Part shown: piece by piece, positions 1-7,646 of the stretch | Numbering within the stretch: the stretch's first letter is position 1 | How the letters are laid out: the number at the start of each line of letters is the position of its first letter | NCBI GenBank assembly: GCA_027459285.1 | Contig: DAIDIQ010000080.1 | Span: 1-32,045, forward strand | Direction: 5' to 3' | Origin: Acetobacteraceae bacterium | GTDB lineage: Bacteria > Pseudomonadota > Alphaproteobacteria > Acetobacterales > Acetobacteraceae | DNA: 32,045 bases | Position numbers and translations under genes: made by a program | The notes under the pieces: generated by a model | What the model saw: the letters and a program-made list of their open reading frames with translations, nothing else | The model's database searches: none | Told to the model about the DNA's origin: nothing

Positions 1-2
1 CC

Positions 3-1337
3 TCGGTCGGGCGGCATGGCGGGCGTTTCGTCCGCGCGCTCGGTCTTCTGCCCGGGCTTTACCCCGCGCAGGCCGCGGCGCAACCGGCCCCGGCCGCGGT
101 GGCGCCCATCGCCGCGCTCGAGGCCAACGGCATTACCCCCAGCCTCACGTTCACCGGCGAGTTTCTGCGCAACACGCGCGGGGGCTACGAAATCGGCAAC
201 GGCGTCGAATCCATGACCGAATTGTCCGTCAGTCTGGATACGGCGGCCGCTTTCGGCTGGCCGGGCGGCACGGTTTATGGCTCGGCCCTGGCAATCACCG
301 GCCAAGGCCTCTCGACCGACGCGGTCGGCAGCCTCACCACCATCTCCTCGATCGAGGCCACGCGCTCGGTCCGTCTGTTCGAGTTATATTACGAACAGAC
401 CCTGGCCAATGGCCGCGCCTCGATCCGGATCGGCCAGATGTCCGCCGACGAGGAATTCATGATCGCGCCCGACGGCGCCGTGTTCGTGGATGCGAATTTC
501 GGCTGGCCGACCCTGCCCTCGGTCGATCTGCCGGCGGGCGGTCCAGCCTATCCGCTGGCAACACCCGGCATCCGCCTGCGGCTCACACCGCGGCAGAAAT
601 GGTCGCTCTGGCTTGGCCTGTTCAACGGCAATCCTGCGCCGGACGGGCCCGGCAACCCCCAGCAGATGGACCCGACCGGAACCAATTTCCGGCTGAACGG
701 CGGCGCCTTCACCATTGCCGAACTGCAACGGCAAACCGCCTTCGCCAGCCGCCACGGCACGCTGCCCGGCACCTTCAAGCTCGGGGCCTGGTGGAATCGC
801 AACCGCTTCGCCGATGTGCTGGTCGATACACGGGGCATATCGCTCGCCAGCCCGCGCAGTAATGGCCGCCCGCGCGAGCACGGTGACGATTACAGTTTCT
901 ATGCCATCGCCGATCAGATGCTGTGGCGCGCCCGGGCCCGGAATGGGCTGCGCATCGGCGCCTTCGCGCGCGCCATGTGGGCCCCGCGAGATCGCAACCT
1001 CGTCTATGCCCAGGTCGATGGCGGGCTCACCCTCACCGGGCTTTTTCCTTCCCGGCCGAATGACGTGCTGGCCTTCGGCACCGGCCTGTTCCGCGTCAAT
1101 CGCGCCGCGCTGCCGCTCAGGCAGTATTTCGTGCGCCTCGGCCGCAGCCCGGATGTCAACGGCATCGAAACCTTGATCGAGGCTACGTACCGCCTGCAAC
1201 TCGGCCCGCACTGGCAGCTGCAACCCGATATTCAATATAGCCTGCAACCCGCCGGCTATAGCGCGCAGCTGCTGGAACACCATAAGGGCCCGGTCGATGC
1301 GCTGATCATCGGCCTGCGCGCGACCGGGGAATTCTAG
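3..1337 (+). CDS. OprB-like carbohydrate-selective porin (5' end outside window)
   Basis: Probable outer-membrane beta-barrel porin of the OprB family, which lets sugars diffuse into the periplasm. The frame is open to the left edge, so the true start lies outside; the internal GTG at 99 would remove the export signal and is not the start. The first visible residues (RALGLLPGLYPAQAAA) look like the end of a signal peptide with an Ala-rich cleavage site. The mature part alternates short polar and aromatic strands, with a YYEQTLANG / RIGQM segment and a GxRLRLTPRQKWSLWLGLFNGNP strand-turn pattern as in OprB proteins. The protein ends in Phe (RATGEF), as expected for a barrel recognised by the BAM complex. 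It is convergent with the UDP-glucose dehydrogenase gene. Family call is moderately sure; substrate unknown. Confidence 0.75.
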   Translation, partial: SVGRHGGRFVRALGLLPGLYPAQAAAQPAPAAVAPIAALEANGITPSLTFTGEFLRNTRGGYEIGNGVESMTELSVSLDTAAAFGWPGGTVYGSALAITGQGLSTDAVGSLTTISSIEATRSVRLFELYYEQTLANGRASIRIGQMSADEEFMIAPDGAVFVDANFGWPTLPSVDLPAGGPAYPLATPGIRLRLTPRQKWSLWLGLFNGNPAPDGPGNPQQMDPTGTNFRLNGGAFTIAELQRQTAFASRHGTLPGTFKLGAWWNRNRFADVLVDTRGISLASPRSNGRPREHGDDYSFYAIADQMLWRARARNGLRIGAFARAMWAPRDRNLVYAQVDGGLTLTGLFPSRPNDVLAFGTGLFRVNRAALPLRQYFVRLGRSPDVNGIETLIEATYRLQLGPHWQLQPDIQYSLQPAGYSAQLLEHHKGPVDALIIGLRATGEF

Positions 1338-1343
1338 GGCGGT

Positions 1344-1360
1344 CAGGCAAGCCTTGCCTG
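1344..1360. terminator. Short hairpin after porin stop
   Basis: Inverted repeat CAGGCAAG-C-CTTGCCTG (7 bp usable stem, 3-nt loop) starts 6 nt after the porin stop, between convergent genes. There is no following T-run on either strand, so it is at best a weak or Rho-assisted terminator. Confidence 0.35.
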
Positions 1361-1503
1361 TGGCGCGGCTGAACGCTCACGGTCCACCCGCCCCGCGGCG
1401 ATCCGCGCTCTGGCGCGCTTCCCGCCGGACGGGAACCGCGCCAAACCTTGCTTGTCGAGCGGATTCACGCCTACGGGCCACCCGCCCTGCGGCGATCCGC
1501 TCT
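1349..1503. repeat. Two degenerate direct repeats, 94 nt apart
   Basis: Two copies of a roughly 60-nt unit lie at about 1349-1411 and 1443-1503. Both run from an AARCCTTGCYTG motif, through a central CCACCCGCCC, to GCGGCGATCCGC and a terminal CTCT. Each contains a small inverted repeat GCGG-CGAT-CCGC. The second copy covers the stop codon of the UDP-glucose dehydrogenase gene. This accounts for nearly all of the 164-bp convergent intergenic region; no gene is visible there. Confidence 0.55.
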
Positions 1504-2851
1504 ATGCCGCTTGTCCCACCAGCGCCGCCTCGCCAACCCGCGCCTCTCCCCGGCCGATGCCATGATAGGCAAATCCGGCGGCGCGCATCTTTGCCGGATC
1601 ATAGACATTGCGCAGGTCGATCACCCGCCGCCCTCGCATCAGCGCCGCCATCGCCGTCGCGTCCAGCGCCCGGAACTCGTTCCATTCCGTTATCAGCACC
1701 AGCACATCGGCATCGGCCAGGGCATCGCGCGCGCTCGCGCAATAGGTCACCGCCTCGGGCAGCAGCGCGCGCGCCTGCCCCATGCCGGCCGGATCGAAGG
1801 CACGAATTCTGGCCCCCGCCTCGACCAGTCGCGGCACGATCGTGATCGATGGCGCATCGCGCATGTCATCGGTCTCCGGCTTGAAGGCAAGGCCGAGCAC
1901 GGCGATGCCGAGGTTCCGCACGGAGCCGCCGCACAGCCCGATTATTCTCGCCGCCATGCCGGCCTTGCGCGACTCATTCACGCTTACCACCGTCTCCACC
2001 AGCCGGCTCGGCGCGCCCGCATCCTGGGCAATGCGCATCAAGGCCATCGTATCCTTGGGAAAGCAGCTGCCGCCGAATCCAGGCCCCGCATGCAGGAATT
2101 TCCGCCCGATCCGGCCGTCGAGGCCGATGCCCTTGGCCACGTCATGCACATCGCCGCCCACCCGCTCGCACAGATCGGCCATTTCATTGATGAACGTGAC
2201 CTTCATCGCCAGATAGGCATTGGCGGCGTATTTGATCAGCTCGGCCGTCTCCAGCCCGGTGAACACTATCGGCGTTTCTATCAGGTAAAGCGGCCGATAC
2301 AACGCGCGCAGCGTGGCGCAAGGCCGCTCGCTCATGGTCCCGATGACAACCCGGTCGGGCCGCATGAAGTCCTCGATCGCACTGCCCTCTCGGAGGAATT
2401 CCGGGTTCGAGGCGACATCCAGCGCGAGGTCCGGCCGCAGTTCCGCGAGCAGCCGGGCGATCTGCCGCCCAGTGCCCACCGGCACGGTCGATTTCGTGAC
2501 GATCACCGCATTGCCGGTCAGGTGCGGCGCCAGTTGTTCCACCGCGTCGAACACGAAATGCAGATCGGCATGGCCATCGCCGCGCCGGCTCGGTGTGCCC
2601 ACGGCAATGAATATCACGTCCTTGCCGGCAACCGCCGGCCCCACCGCGCCGCTGAAGCGCAATCGCCCCGCGGCCATGTTGTCCTCCACCAGCTTGTCGA
2701 GCCCCGGCTCGTAGATCGGGATATGGCCCGCGCGCAGCGCCTGCAACCGCGCCGGGTCCGTCTCCACCACGCAAACATCCGTGCCCAGCGCCGCGAAGCA
2801 GGCGCCCGAAACCAGGCCCACATACCCACCGCCAATGACCGCGATTTTCAT
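1502..2851 (-). CDS. ugd: UDP-glucose 6-dehydrogenase
   Basis: Oxidises UDP-glucose to UDP-glucuronate with two NAD+, supplying hexuronic acid donors for surface glycans in the cytoplasm. The 449-residue protein has the usual length. The N-terminal Rossmann motif is visible as VIGGGYVGL (residues 5-13), followed by YEPGLDKLV near 47-55 and the STVPVGTG segment near 121-128. The active-site motif GFGGSCFPKD carries catalytic Cys263, and the C-terminal NAD-binding half starts near FKPETDDMRDAPS. The start ATG shares one base with the epimerase stop (TGATG), so it is translated in coupling with that gene. It is the last gene of a seven-gene minus-strand operon; its product is the substrate of the enzyme encoded just before it. 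Function is very likely; the glycan it serves is unknown. Confidence 0.93.
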   Translation of the reverse strand: MKIAVIGGGYVGLVSGACFAALGTDVCVVETDPARLQALRAGHIPIYEPGLDKLVEDNMAAGRLRFSGAVGPAVAGKDVIFIAVGTPSRRGDGHADLHFVFDAVEQLAPHLTGNAVIVTKSTVPVGTGRQIARLLAELRPDLALDVASNPEFLREGSAIEDFMRPDRVVIGTMSERPCATLRALYRPLYLIETPIVFTGLETAELIKYAANAYLAMKVTFINEMADLCERVGGDVHDVAKGIGLDGRIGRKFLHAGPGFGGSCFPKDTMALMRIAQDAGAPSRLVETVVSVNESRKAGMAARIIGLCGGSVRNLGIAVLGLAFKPETDDMRDAPSITIVPRLVEAGARIRAFDPAGMGQARALLPEAVTYCASARDALADADVLVLITEWNEFRALDATAMAALMRGRRVIDLRNVYDPAKMRAAGFAYHGIGRGEARVGEAALVGQAA

Positions 2852-3864
2852 CAGGCAACGCTCCTCTGCATGAATTCCTCATCCTGTTCCGCCGGCTCCG
2901 CGTGCCACGTCTTGAACCATTCGGCAAAGCGGGGAATACCCTCCGCCAGCGTGGTCGTCGGGGCAAATCCGCTCAACGCCGCAATCCGGTCCAGCCGCGC
3001 GCACGTCGCCGGGGTATCGGCGCGGGGGCGCGGCGCCGCCCGCACCACCGCGCGCCGCCCCAGCGCGGCCTCGAGCAGCCCGATCAACCTGCCCACCGTC
3101 TCCGCGCGGTGATTCCCGATATTCAGCAGGCGTGGCATGTCACCCGCGGCCGGTGGCCTGTCCAGGCAGCCGATCACGCCAGCGACGATGTCATCGATAT
3201 AGGTAAAATCACGCCGCGGCCGGCCATGGTCGTAAACCGTGATCGGCCTGCCTTCCAGGATGGCGCGGGCGAAGGTGAAATAGGCCATGTCCGGCCGGCC
3301 CCAGGGTCCATACACGGTGAAAAACCGCAGGCCCGTCGCCGGCACCCCGAACAGGTGCGCATAGGCATGAGCCATCAATTCGTTCGCGCGCTTCGTTGCC
3401 GCATACAGCGAAAGCGGCTGGTCGGCGCGGTCGGCCTCGTCAAACGGCAGCGCCGCGCTCGCGCCATACACCGAGGACGAACTGGCATAGACCAGGTGCC
3501 GGCAGGTGCCGAGGTTGCGCGCGAATTCCAGCACCTCCAGATATCCGGCAATATTCGCATGAATATACTGGCGCGGTGCCTCCAGCGAATAACGCACGCC
3601 GGCCTGCGCGGCCAGATGCACGATGCGCTCGATGCCGGGGTGGGCGGCGGCGGCGGTGGCGATCATCCCCGGCTCGGCAATATCCGCGCGCTGGAAATGA
3701 AACCCCGAAAGCCCGCTCAACCGGGCCAGGCGCGCCGCCTTCAGCCGCACATCGTAATACGGATTGAGGTCGTCGATGCCCAGCACCGTATCGCCACGCG
3801 CCAGCAGCGCTTTTGCCACATGAAAGCCGATGAAACCGGCACAGCCGGTCACGAGAATGGTCAC
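2851..3864 (-). CDS. NAD-dependent epimerase, UDP-glucuronate 4-epimerase-like
   Basis: Short-chain dehydrogenase/epimerase of 337 residues, most like bacterial UDP-glucuronate 4-epimerases (LpsL/CapI type), which convert UDP-glucuronate to UDP-galacturonate. Visible motifs are TGCAGFIG at 6-13 (NAD-binding GxxGxxG), the DDLNPYYDVRLK stretch at 31-42, RYSLEAPRQY followed by NIAGYLEVLEF, SSSSVYG at 128-134, and the catalytic pair Tyr154/Lys158 in YAATK. The start is a GTG overlapping the TGA of the phosphatase gene (GTGA). Its partner ugd follows immediately, which supports a glucuronate rather than a glucose substrate. A role as another UDP-sugar epimerase or decarboxylase is possible, but the YSLxxPxxY and N-x-x-G segment favours the uronate epimerase group. 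Confidence 0.85.
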   Translation of the reverse strand: MTILVTGCAGFIGFHVAKALLARGDTVLGIDDLNPYYDVRLKAARLARLSGLSGFHFQRADIAEPGMIATAAAAHPGIERIVHLAAQAGVRYSLEAPRQYIHANIAGYLEVLEFARNLGTCRHLVYASSSSVYGASAALPFDEADRADQPLSLYAATKRANELMAHAYAHLFGVPATGLRFFTVYGPWGRPDMAYFTFARAILEGRPITVYDHGRPRRDFTYIDDIVAGVIGCLDRPPAAGDMPRLLNIGNHRAETVGRLIGLLEAALGRRAVVRAAPRPRADTPATCARLDRIAALSGFAPTTTLAEGIPRFAEWFKTWHAEPAEQDEEFMQRSVA

Positions 3865-4529
3865 CCGATTGAACTCCCCTCATTCGCCGCAATCCGGGGC
3901 AGGTCGCGCTCACCCCGCCCGTCTCCCGCCATTCGTAATGCCGAGCCGTGCCACACCAGGTGGCAGGCGGTGCCGGTCGCAACCCGCAGGGTGCGGTAAG
4001 CGGCAAGCTCGCGCCCCGTGGCCATCAGGCAGGCGAGCCGGATCATCGCTTCATGCGTCACCACCGCCAGCGCTCCCTCGCCCGGCAGGCTCGCATCCGC
4101 CAGCCCGGCAAGAAATTCCCGCAGGCGCGTCTCGGCCTCCAGCAGCGTCTCGCCAGTCGGAAACGCCATCAACTGCGGCGTCGTCTTCCAACACCGCAAA
4201 TGCTCGGGATAAAGCTGCTTCACCTCGGCCTGGGTCAGCCCCTCCCAGTCGCCGTAATCGAGTTCGGTCAGGCTCGGTGCCACGCGTATCGGCGCACCGA
4301 GCCGTCCGGCCAGCAGGCATGCGCTTTGCCGGGCCCGGCGCAGCGGGCTGGTCAAAATCGCGCAAAGTCGGAGCCGCGCCAATTGTCCGGCCAGATGCCG
4401 CATCTCCCACTCTCCCCTGGCCGAGAGTTTGGTATCCGCGCGTCCCTGGTAGCGGCCGGCCTCGTTCCACGCCGTGCTGCCGTGGCGGATCAGCCATAAA
4501 TCCCGTGTCGGGGCATATGATCCCGTCAT
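3861..4529 (-). CDS. Histidine phosphatase (phosphoglycerate mutase-like) family protein
   Basis: Branch-1 histidine phosphatase of 222 residues that transfers phosphate through a phosphohistidine. The catalytic LIRHGST motif gives Arg15 and His16; Arg65 (SPLRRARQ), Glu89 (LTELDYGDWEG) and the second His159 (VVTHEA) complete the active site. The reading frame continues upstream to 4889, but that part lies antiparallel to nothing and shares DNA with the ABC transporter gene in another frame; the ATG at 4529 overlaps the transporter's TGA (ATGA) and gives a normal-length protein. The substrate cannot be read from sequence. The family includes alpha-ribazole phosphatases and sugar-phosphate phosphatases. 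Its place between an exporter and nucleotide-sugar enzymes suggests a phosphorylated sugar or glycolipid intermediate (inference). Confidence 0.85.
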   Translation of the reverse strand: MTGSYAPTRDLWLIRHGSTAWNEAGRYQGRADTKLSARGEWEMRHLAGQLARLRLCAILTSPLRRARQSACLLAGRLGAPIRVAPSLTELDYGDWEGLTQAEVKQLYPEHLRCWKTTPQLMAFPTGETLLEAETRLREFLAGLADASLPGEGALAVVTHEAMIRLACLMATGRELAAYRTLRVATGTACHLVWHGSALRMAGDGRGERDLPRIAANEGSSIG

Positions 4530-6379
4530 GTCGGCGCAAGCCCTAGCCGGAAGCCCGTCCGCCCGGCGGGTGGCCCGGCGGGTGGCATCGTCAGGGTTTC
4601 GGCCTCCGGCATCTGGGCGCGCAGCAATTCGGCGTATGGTCCGCCGCTTCGTGCCAATACCGGGTGGGTCCCCGTCTCCACGATCTTGCCGCCGTCCAGC
4701 ACCAGAATCCGGTCGGCATGGCGGATCGTCGCCAGCCGATGGGCAATGATCAGGGTCGCCCGATCGTGCGTCAGTCGGCGCAGCGCCGCCATCACCCGCG
4801 CCTCGGTGCCGGGGTCGAGGTTGCTGGTCGGCTCGTCGAGAATAACCATCGGCGCGTCGGCCAGCATCGCGCGGGCAATGGCAAGGCACTGGCGCTGCCC
4901 GCCGGAAAGGGTCGCGCCGCGCTCGGCGACGATCTGGTCGAATCCGCCGGGCAGGGCGGCAATGATATCGGCGATGCCGGCCGCCTCGGCCGCCCGCACG
5001 GCATCATCGCGCGTGGCGCCCGGCCTTCCATAGGCGATATTCTCCCACACCGTGCCGTGCAGCAGTAGCGGCGCCTGGGCCAGCAACGCGATGCTGCGGC
5101 GCACATGCGCGAGCGGCAGGTCCCTGAGGTCGATCCCGTCCAGCCATATCGTGCCCTGGTCGGGGTCGATGAAGCGGGTGGCGAGCGCCGCGATCGTCGA
5201 TTTGCCCGCGCCACTCGGCCCCACCAGGGCGGTCGTCCGTCCGCGCTCCAGTATAAAGGAAATATGGCTCAGCGTGCGGGTATCGGCGGCAAACCCGAAG
5301 CTCACGTCATCGAAGGTCAGGTGGCGCGGCCGGCCGCGCGGCGCCACCGCCCCGGGCCGGTCGGTGACGCTCGGCCGCTCGGCGAAAATCTCCGCCAGGC
5401 GTTCCAGCGCCACGCTGGTCTTGCCGAAAATTGGCGCCGATTTGGCAATCTGGCGCGCTGGCGTCACCATGCCGCGCAGATAGGCCAGAAACACCAGCAG
5501 CGTGCCGGTCGAAATCTGCCCGGCCAGCACCAGTGTCGCGCCATAGAAAGTCAATGTCGCGGCGCCGGTGGCAACGATGAAATTGACCAGCGGCGGAAAC
5601 TGCGCCTGGCTCAGGCTCGCCTTCAGGCTGGCCTCCAGGCTCTGTCTGGCCTTGGCCAGGTAGCGTGCCGCCTCGTGCTGCTGGCGCCCGCTCGCCTGTA
5701 TCAATTGCACCGCGCCGAGCAATTCCTGGGCGGCGCCGTAAAGCTCGCCGTCGCGCTTGCGCACCTCCCGCATCCTGGTCCTGAGCAGCCCCGACCAGCG
5801 GGCGCTGATCGCAATCAAGATCGGCGCCATCGTGCTCACCGCCAACGCATAGCGCCAATCCACCGTCAGCATCACGCCCAGCATCCCGAGTATGGTGATC
5901 ACGTGCGGCAGCACCCCACTGCCGATTACGGCAACGAAATCCTGAATGCGCTGCACATCCTCTGAAACCCGGGTCATCAATTCCCCGGCCCGCCGTTTCT
6001 TATGGAATTCCGGCGTAAGCCCGATCAACCGCACGAACAGGTCCCGCCGCACCGCGAGCACGATGCGCTGGCCGCATTGCAGGAAAATCCGGTTGCCGGT
6101 GAAGTCCAGCACCGAATCGAGCGCCCCCAGCACCAACCCGGCGCCGCTCAACACCAGCAGCAACAGCCGCCGGTGGTGCAGCGGGTCGGCCACCACTGCC
6201 CCGATCCAGCTCGGCGCGGCATGGCCCAGCAATACCGTATCCACGATATATTTCAGCGGCCAGGGAGCCAAAATCAGCACCGCGGCGCGCGCCGTCATGG
6301 CCAGCAGGCCCGCCGTCAGCGACGCGCCGTGAACACGCACATACGGGCCAAGCCGCCAGGGGTCGGGTGGCGCGCTCAT
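4526..6379 (-). CDS. ABC exporter, fused membrane and ATPase domains (MsbA-like)
   Basis: Type IV ABC half-transporter of 617 residues that should work as an inner-membrane homodimer, moving a lipid-linked or hydrophobic glycoconjugate outward. Membrane segments lie roughly at 22-45, 72-92, 150-172, 178-198 and 262-300. The coupling-helix region around 120-145 includes ELMTRVSEDVQRIQDF. The nucleotide-binding domain has Walker A GPSGAGKST (387-395), a Q-loop near 435 (LLAQAP), signature LSGGQRQ (491-497), Walker B MVILDE (511-516) and the H-loop His547. All catalytic residues are present. A Pro/Gly-rich tail of about 20 residues follows the ATPase. It overlaps the upstream glycosyltransferase gene by ATGA. 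Neighbouring sugar-transfer genes argue for glycolipid or oligosaccharide export rather than drug efflux; this is inferred. Confidence 0.88.
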   Translation of the reverse strand: MSAPPDPWRLGPYVRVHGASLTAGLLAMTARAAVLILAPWPLKYIVDTVLLGHAAPSWIGAVVADPLHHRRLLLLVLSGAGLVLGALDSVLDFTGNRIFLQCGQRIVLAVRRDLFVRLIGLTPEFHKKRRAGELMTRVSEDVQRIQDFVAVIGSGVLPHVITILGMLGVMLTVDWRYALAVSTMAPILIAISARWSGLLRTRMREVRKRDGELYGAAQELLGAVQLIQASGRQQHEAARYLAKARQSLEASLKASLSQAQFPPLVNFIVATGAATLTFYGATLVLAGQISTGTLLVFLAYLRGMVTPARQIAKSAPIFGKTSVALERLAEIFAERPSVTDRPGAVAPRGRPRHLTFDDVSFGFAADTRTLSHISFILERGRTTALVGPSGAGKSTIAALATRFIDPDQGTIWLDGIDLRDLPLAHVRRSIALLAQAPLLLHGTVWENIAYGRPGATRDDAVRAAEAAGIADIIAALPGGFDQIVAERGATLSGGQRQCLAIARAMLADAPMVILDEPTSNLDPGTEARVMAALRRLTHDRATLIIAHRLATIRHADRILVLDGGKIVETGTHPVLARSGGPYAELLRAQMPEAETLTMPPAGPPAGRTGFRLGLAPT

Positions 6380-7635
6380 GCCACCCGGGCCGGCCGCGCG
6401 GCCGCCGGCACCGCGGCCAGAATGCGCCGCGCCACCTCGGTCCAGTCCCAGCCCCGCGCGGCCACCGTTTGCGCGGCCCGCCCCATGGCGCGCCGCATCG
6501 CCAAATCGCCGGCCAGCGTCGAAATTCCGGCACCGCAGCCGGCGCGGTCATCGGGCGCGTACAGCCAGCCGCTCTCGCCATGCGTTATCAACTCGGGTAT
6601 CTGCCCGGTCGCGGGCGCCACCACCGCGCGGCCCGCCGCCATCGACTCGACGATTTTCAGCGGCGAGAAATAAAAATCGGGCTGGTCTGCATACGGGGCG
6701 ACGGTGAAATCCATCGCCGCCAGATAGGCGGGAATATCATCGTGCGGCACGCTGCCGGTGAAATGCAGCCGGTGCCCCCAGCGCCCCGCCGCGGCGCGCG
6801 CGCGCAAACCCGCCAGCAGCGGCCCATCGCCCACGGCAAGCAGGTGCAGCGCGTCCGCGCCGGCAAAAAGATCCTCGAGCGCATCGAGCAGGAAGCCCAT
6901 GCCATGCCATGGCTTGAAGCTGCCGATGAAGCCGCACACCGTGGCGCCGCTCAGCCCCAATCGCGCGCGTCGCGTGTCGCGCGCGCGCGCCCCTTGCGTG
7001 AACCGCGCGACCTCCACCCCATTCGCGGCGACCATGACCCTGTCCGCCGGCACCCCGCGCGCCAAAACATAGTCCCGCACCGCGGCCGAAACCGCCACGA
7101 TCAGATCCGCCGCGAGGAAGGATCGCCGTTCGATCGCCACCGCCGCTTCGCGCAAGGCAAGCCCGCGGTGGCGCGCCTGTTCCTCGATCAGCGGCGCATT
7201 CACCTCCAGAATGCGCGGCACCCCCAGCCGGCGCGCCAGCGCCGCGCCCGAGGCATGGAACAAGGCGTGGCGCTCATAAATCAACGCGGGCGGGAAATGC
7301 CGCGCGGCCAGGTCATCGGCCACCCGGGCGGCGAGCGTCGCATCCAGCGCCATCCGCCCGATGTCGCGGCACATCTGCCGGTCGGCCAGCGCGCTGTCGG
7401 GGTCGCGCCCCAGCGCCGCGCACATCAGGCGGACGCTGCTTTCCGGCGCGTCACGGCCGAATTCCAGCAGCAGCGCCGGCGGCGGCCGGTTGCCGGCGCC
7501 GAGACGCGAGCAGGCCAATGCCACCTCATGGCCAAGGGCTGCCAGCGCCGTCACGAAGGCACGCACATGCACCGAAGCGCCCTTTTCCCCGAGAACCGGA
7601 ATTCCGCCATCCGGGTTGAGATAGAGAACCTTCAT
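6376..7635 (-). CDS. Glycosyltransferase family 4 protein
   Basis: GT-B fold sugar transferase of 419 residues, cytoplasmic. The N-terminal acceptor domain begins MKVLYLNPDGGIPVLGEKG with SVHVRAF (residues 21-27), typical of GT4 enzymes. The C-terminal donor domain contains GFIGSFKPWHG (235-245), LLAVGDGPL (265-273), FTGSVPHDDIPAYLAAMD (292-309) and FSPLKIVESMAAG (323-335). Only the second glutamate (Glu330) of the usual E-x7-E pair is present; the first position is Tyr322, a variant also met in GT4 members with SPLK-type loops. The start at 7635 has a GGAAGGGG ribosome site just upstream; the longer open frame to 8187 is a shadow of the next gene. It ends with ATGA overlap into the ABC gene. 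Donor and acceptor are unknown. Confidence 0.85.
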   Translation of the reverse strand: MKVLYLNPDGGIPVLGEKGASVHVRAFVTALAALGHEVALACSRLGAGNRPPPALLLEFGRDAPESSVRLMCAALGRDPDSALADRQMCRDIGRMALDATLAARVADDLAARHFPPALIYERHALFHASGAALARRLGVPRILEVNAPLIEEQARHRGLALREAAVAIERRSFLAADLIVAVSAAVRDYVLARGVPADRVMVAANGVEVARFTQGARARDTRRARLGLSGATVCGFIGSFKPWHGMGFLLDALEDLFAGADALHLLAVGDGPLLAGLRARAAAGRWGHRLHFTGSVPHDDIPAYLAAMDFTVAPYADQPDFYFSPLKIVESMAAGRAVVAPATGQIPELITHGESGWLYAPDDRAGCGAGISTLAGDLAMRRAMGRAAQTVAARGWDWTEVARRILAAVPAAARPARVA

Positions 7636-7646
7636 CGGCCCCTTCC

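Noticed and set aside
99-101. GTG as start of the porin gene
   Set aside because: It would cut off the visible signal-peptide end; the frame is open to the window edge.
1448-3112. 554-codon open frame on + across ugd and the epimerase gene
   Set aside because: No recognisable protein; both minus-strand genes carry complete catalytic motifs.
4530-4889. Upstream extension of the histidine phosphatase frame
   Set aside because: It would share DNA with the end of the ABC transporter gene; the ATG at 4529 overlaps that gene's stop and gives the normal family length.
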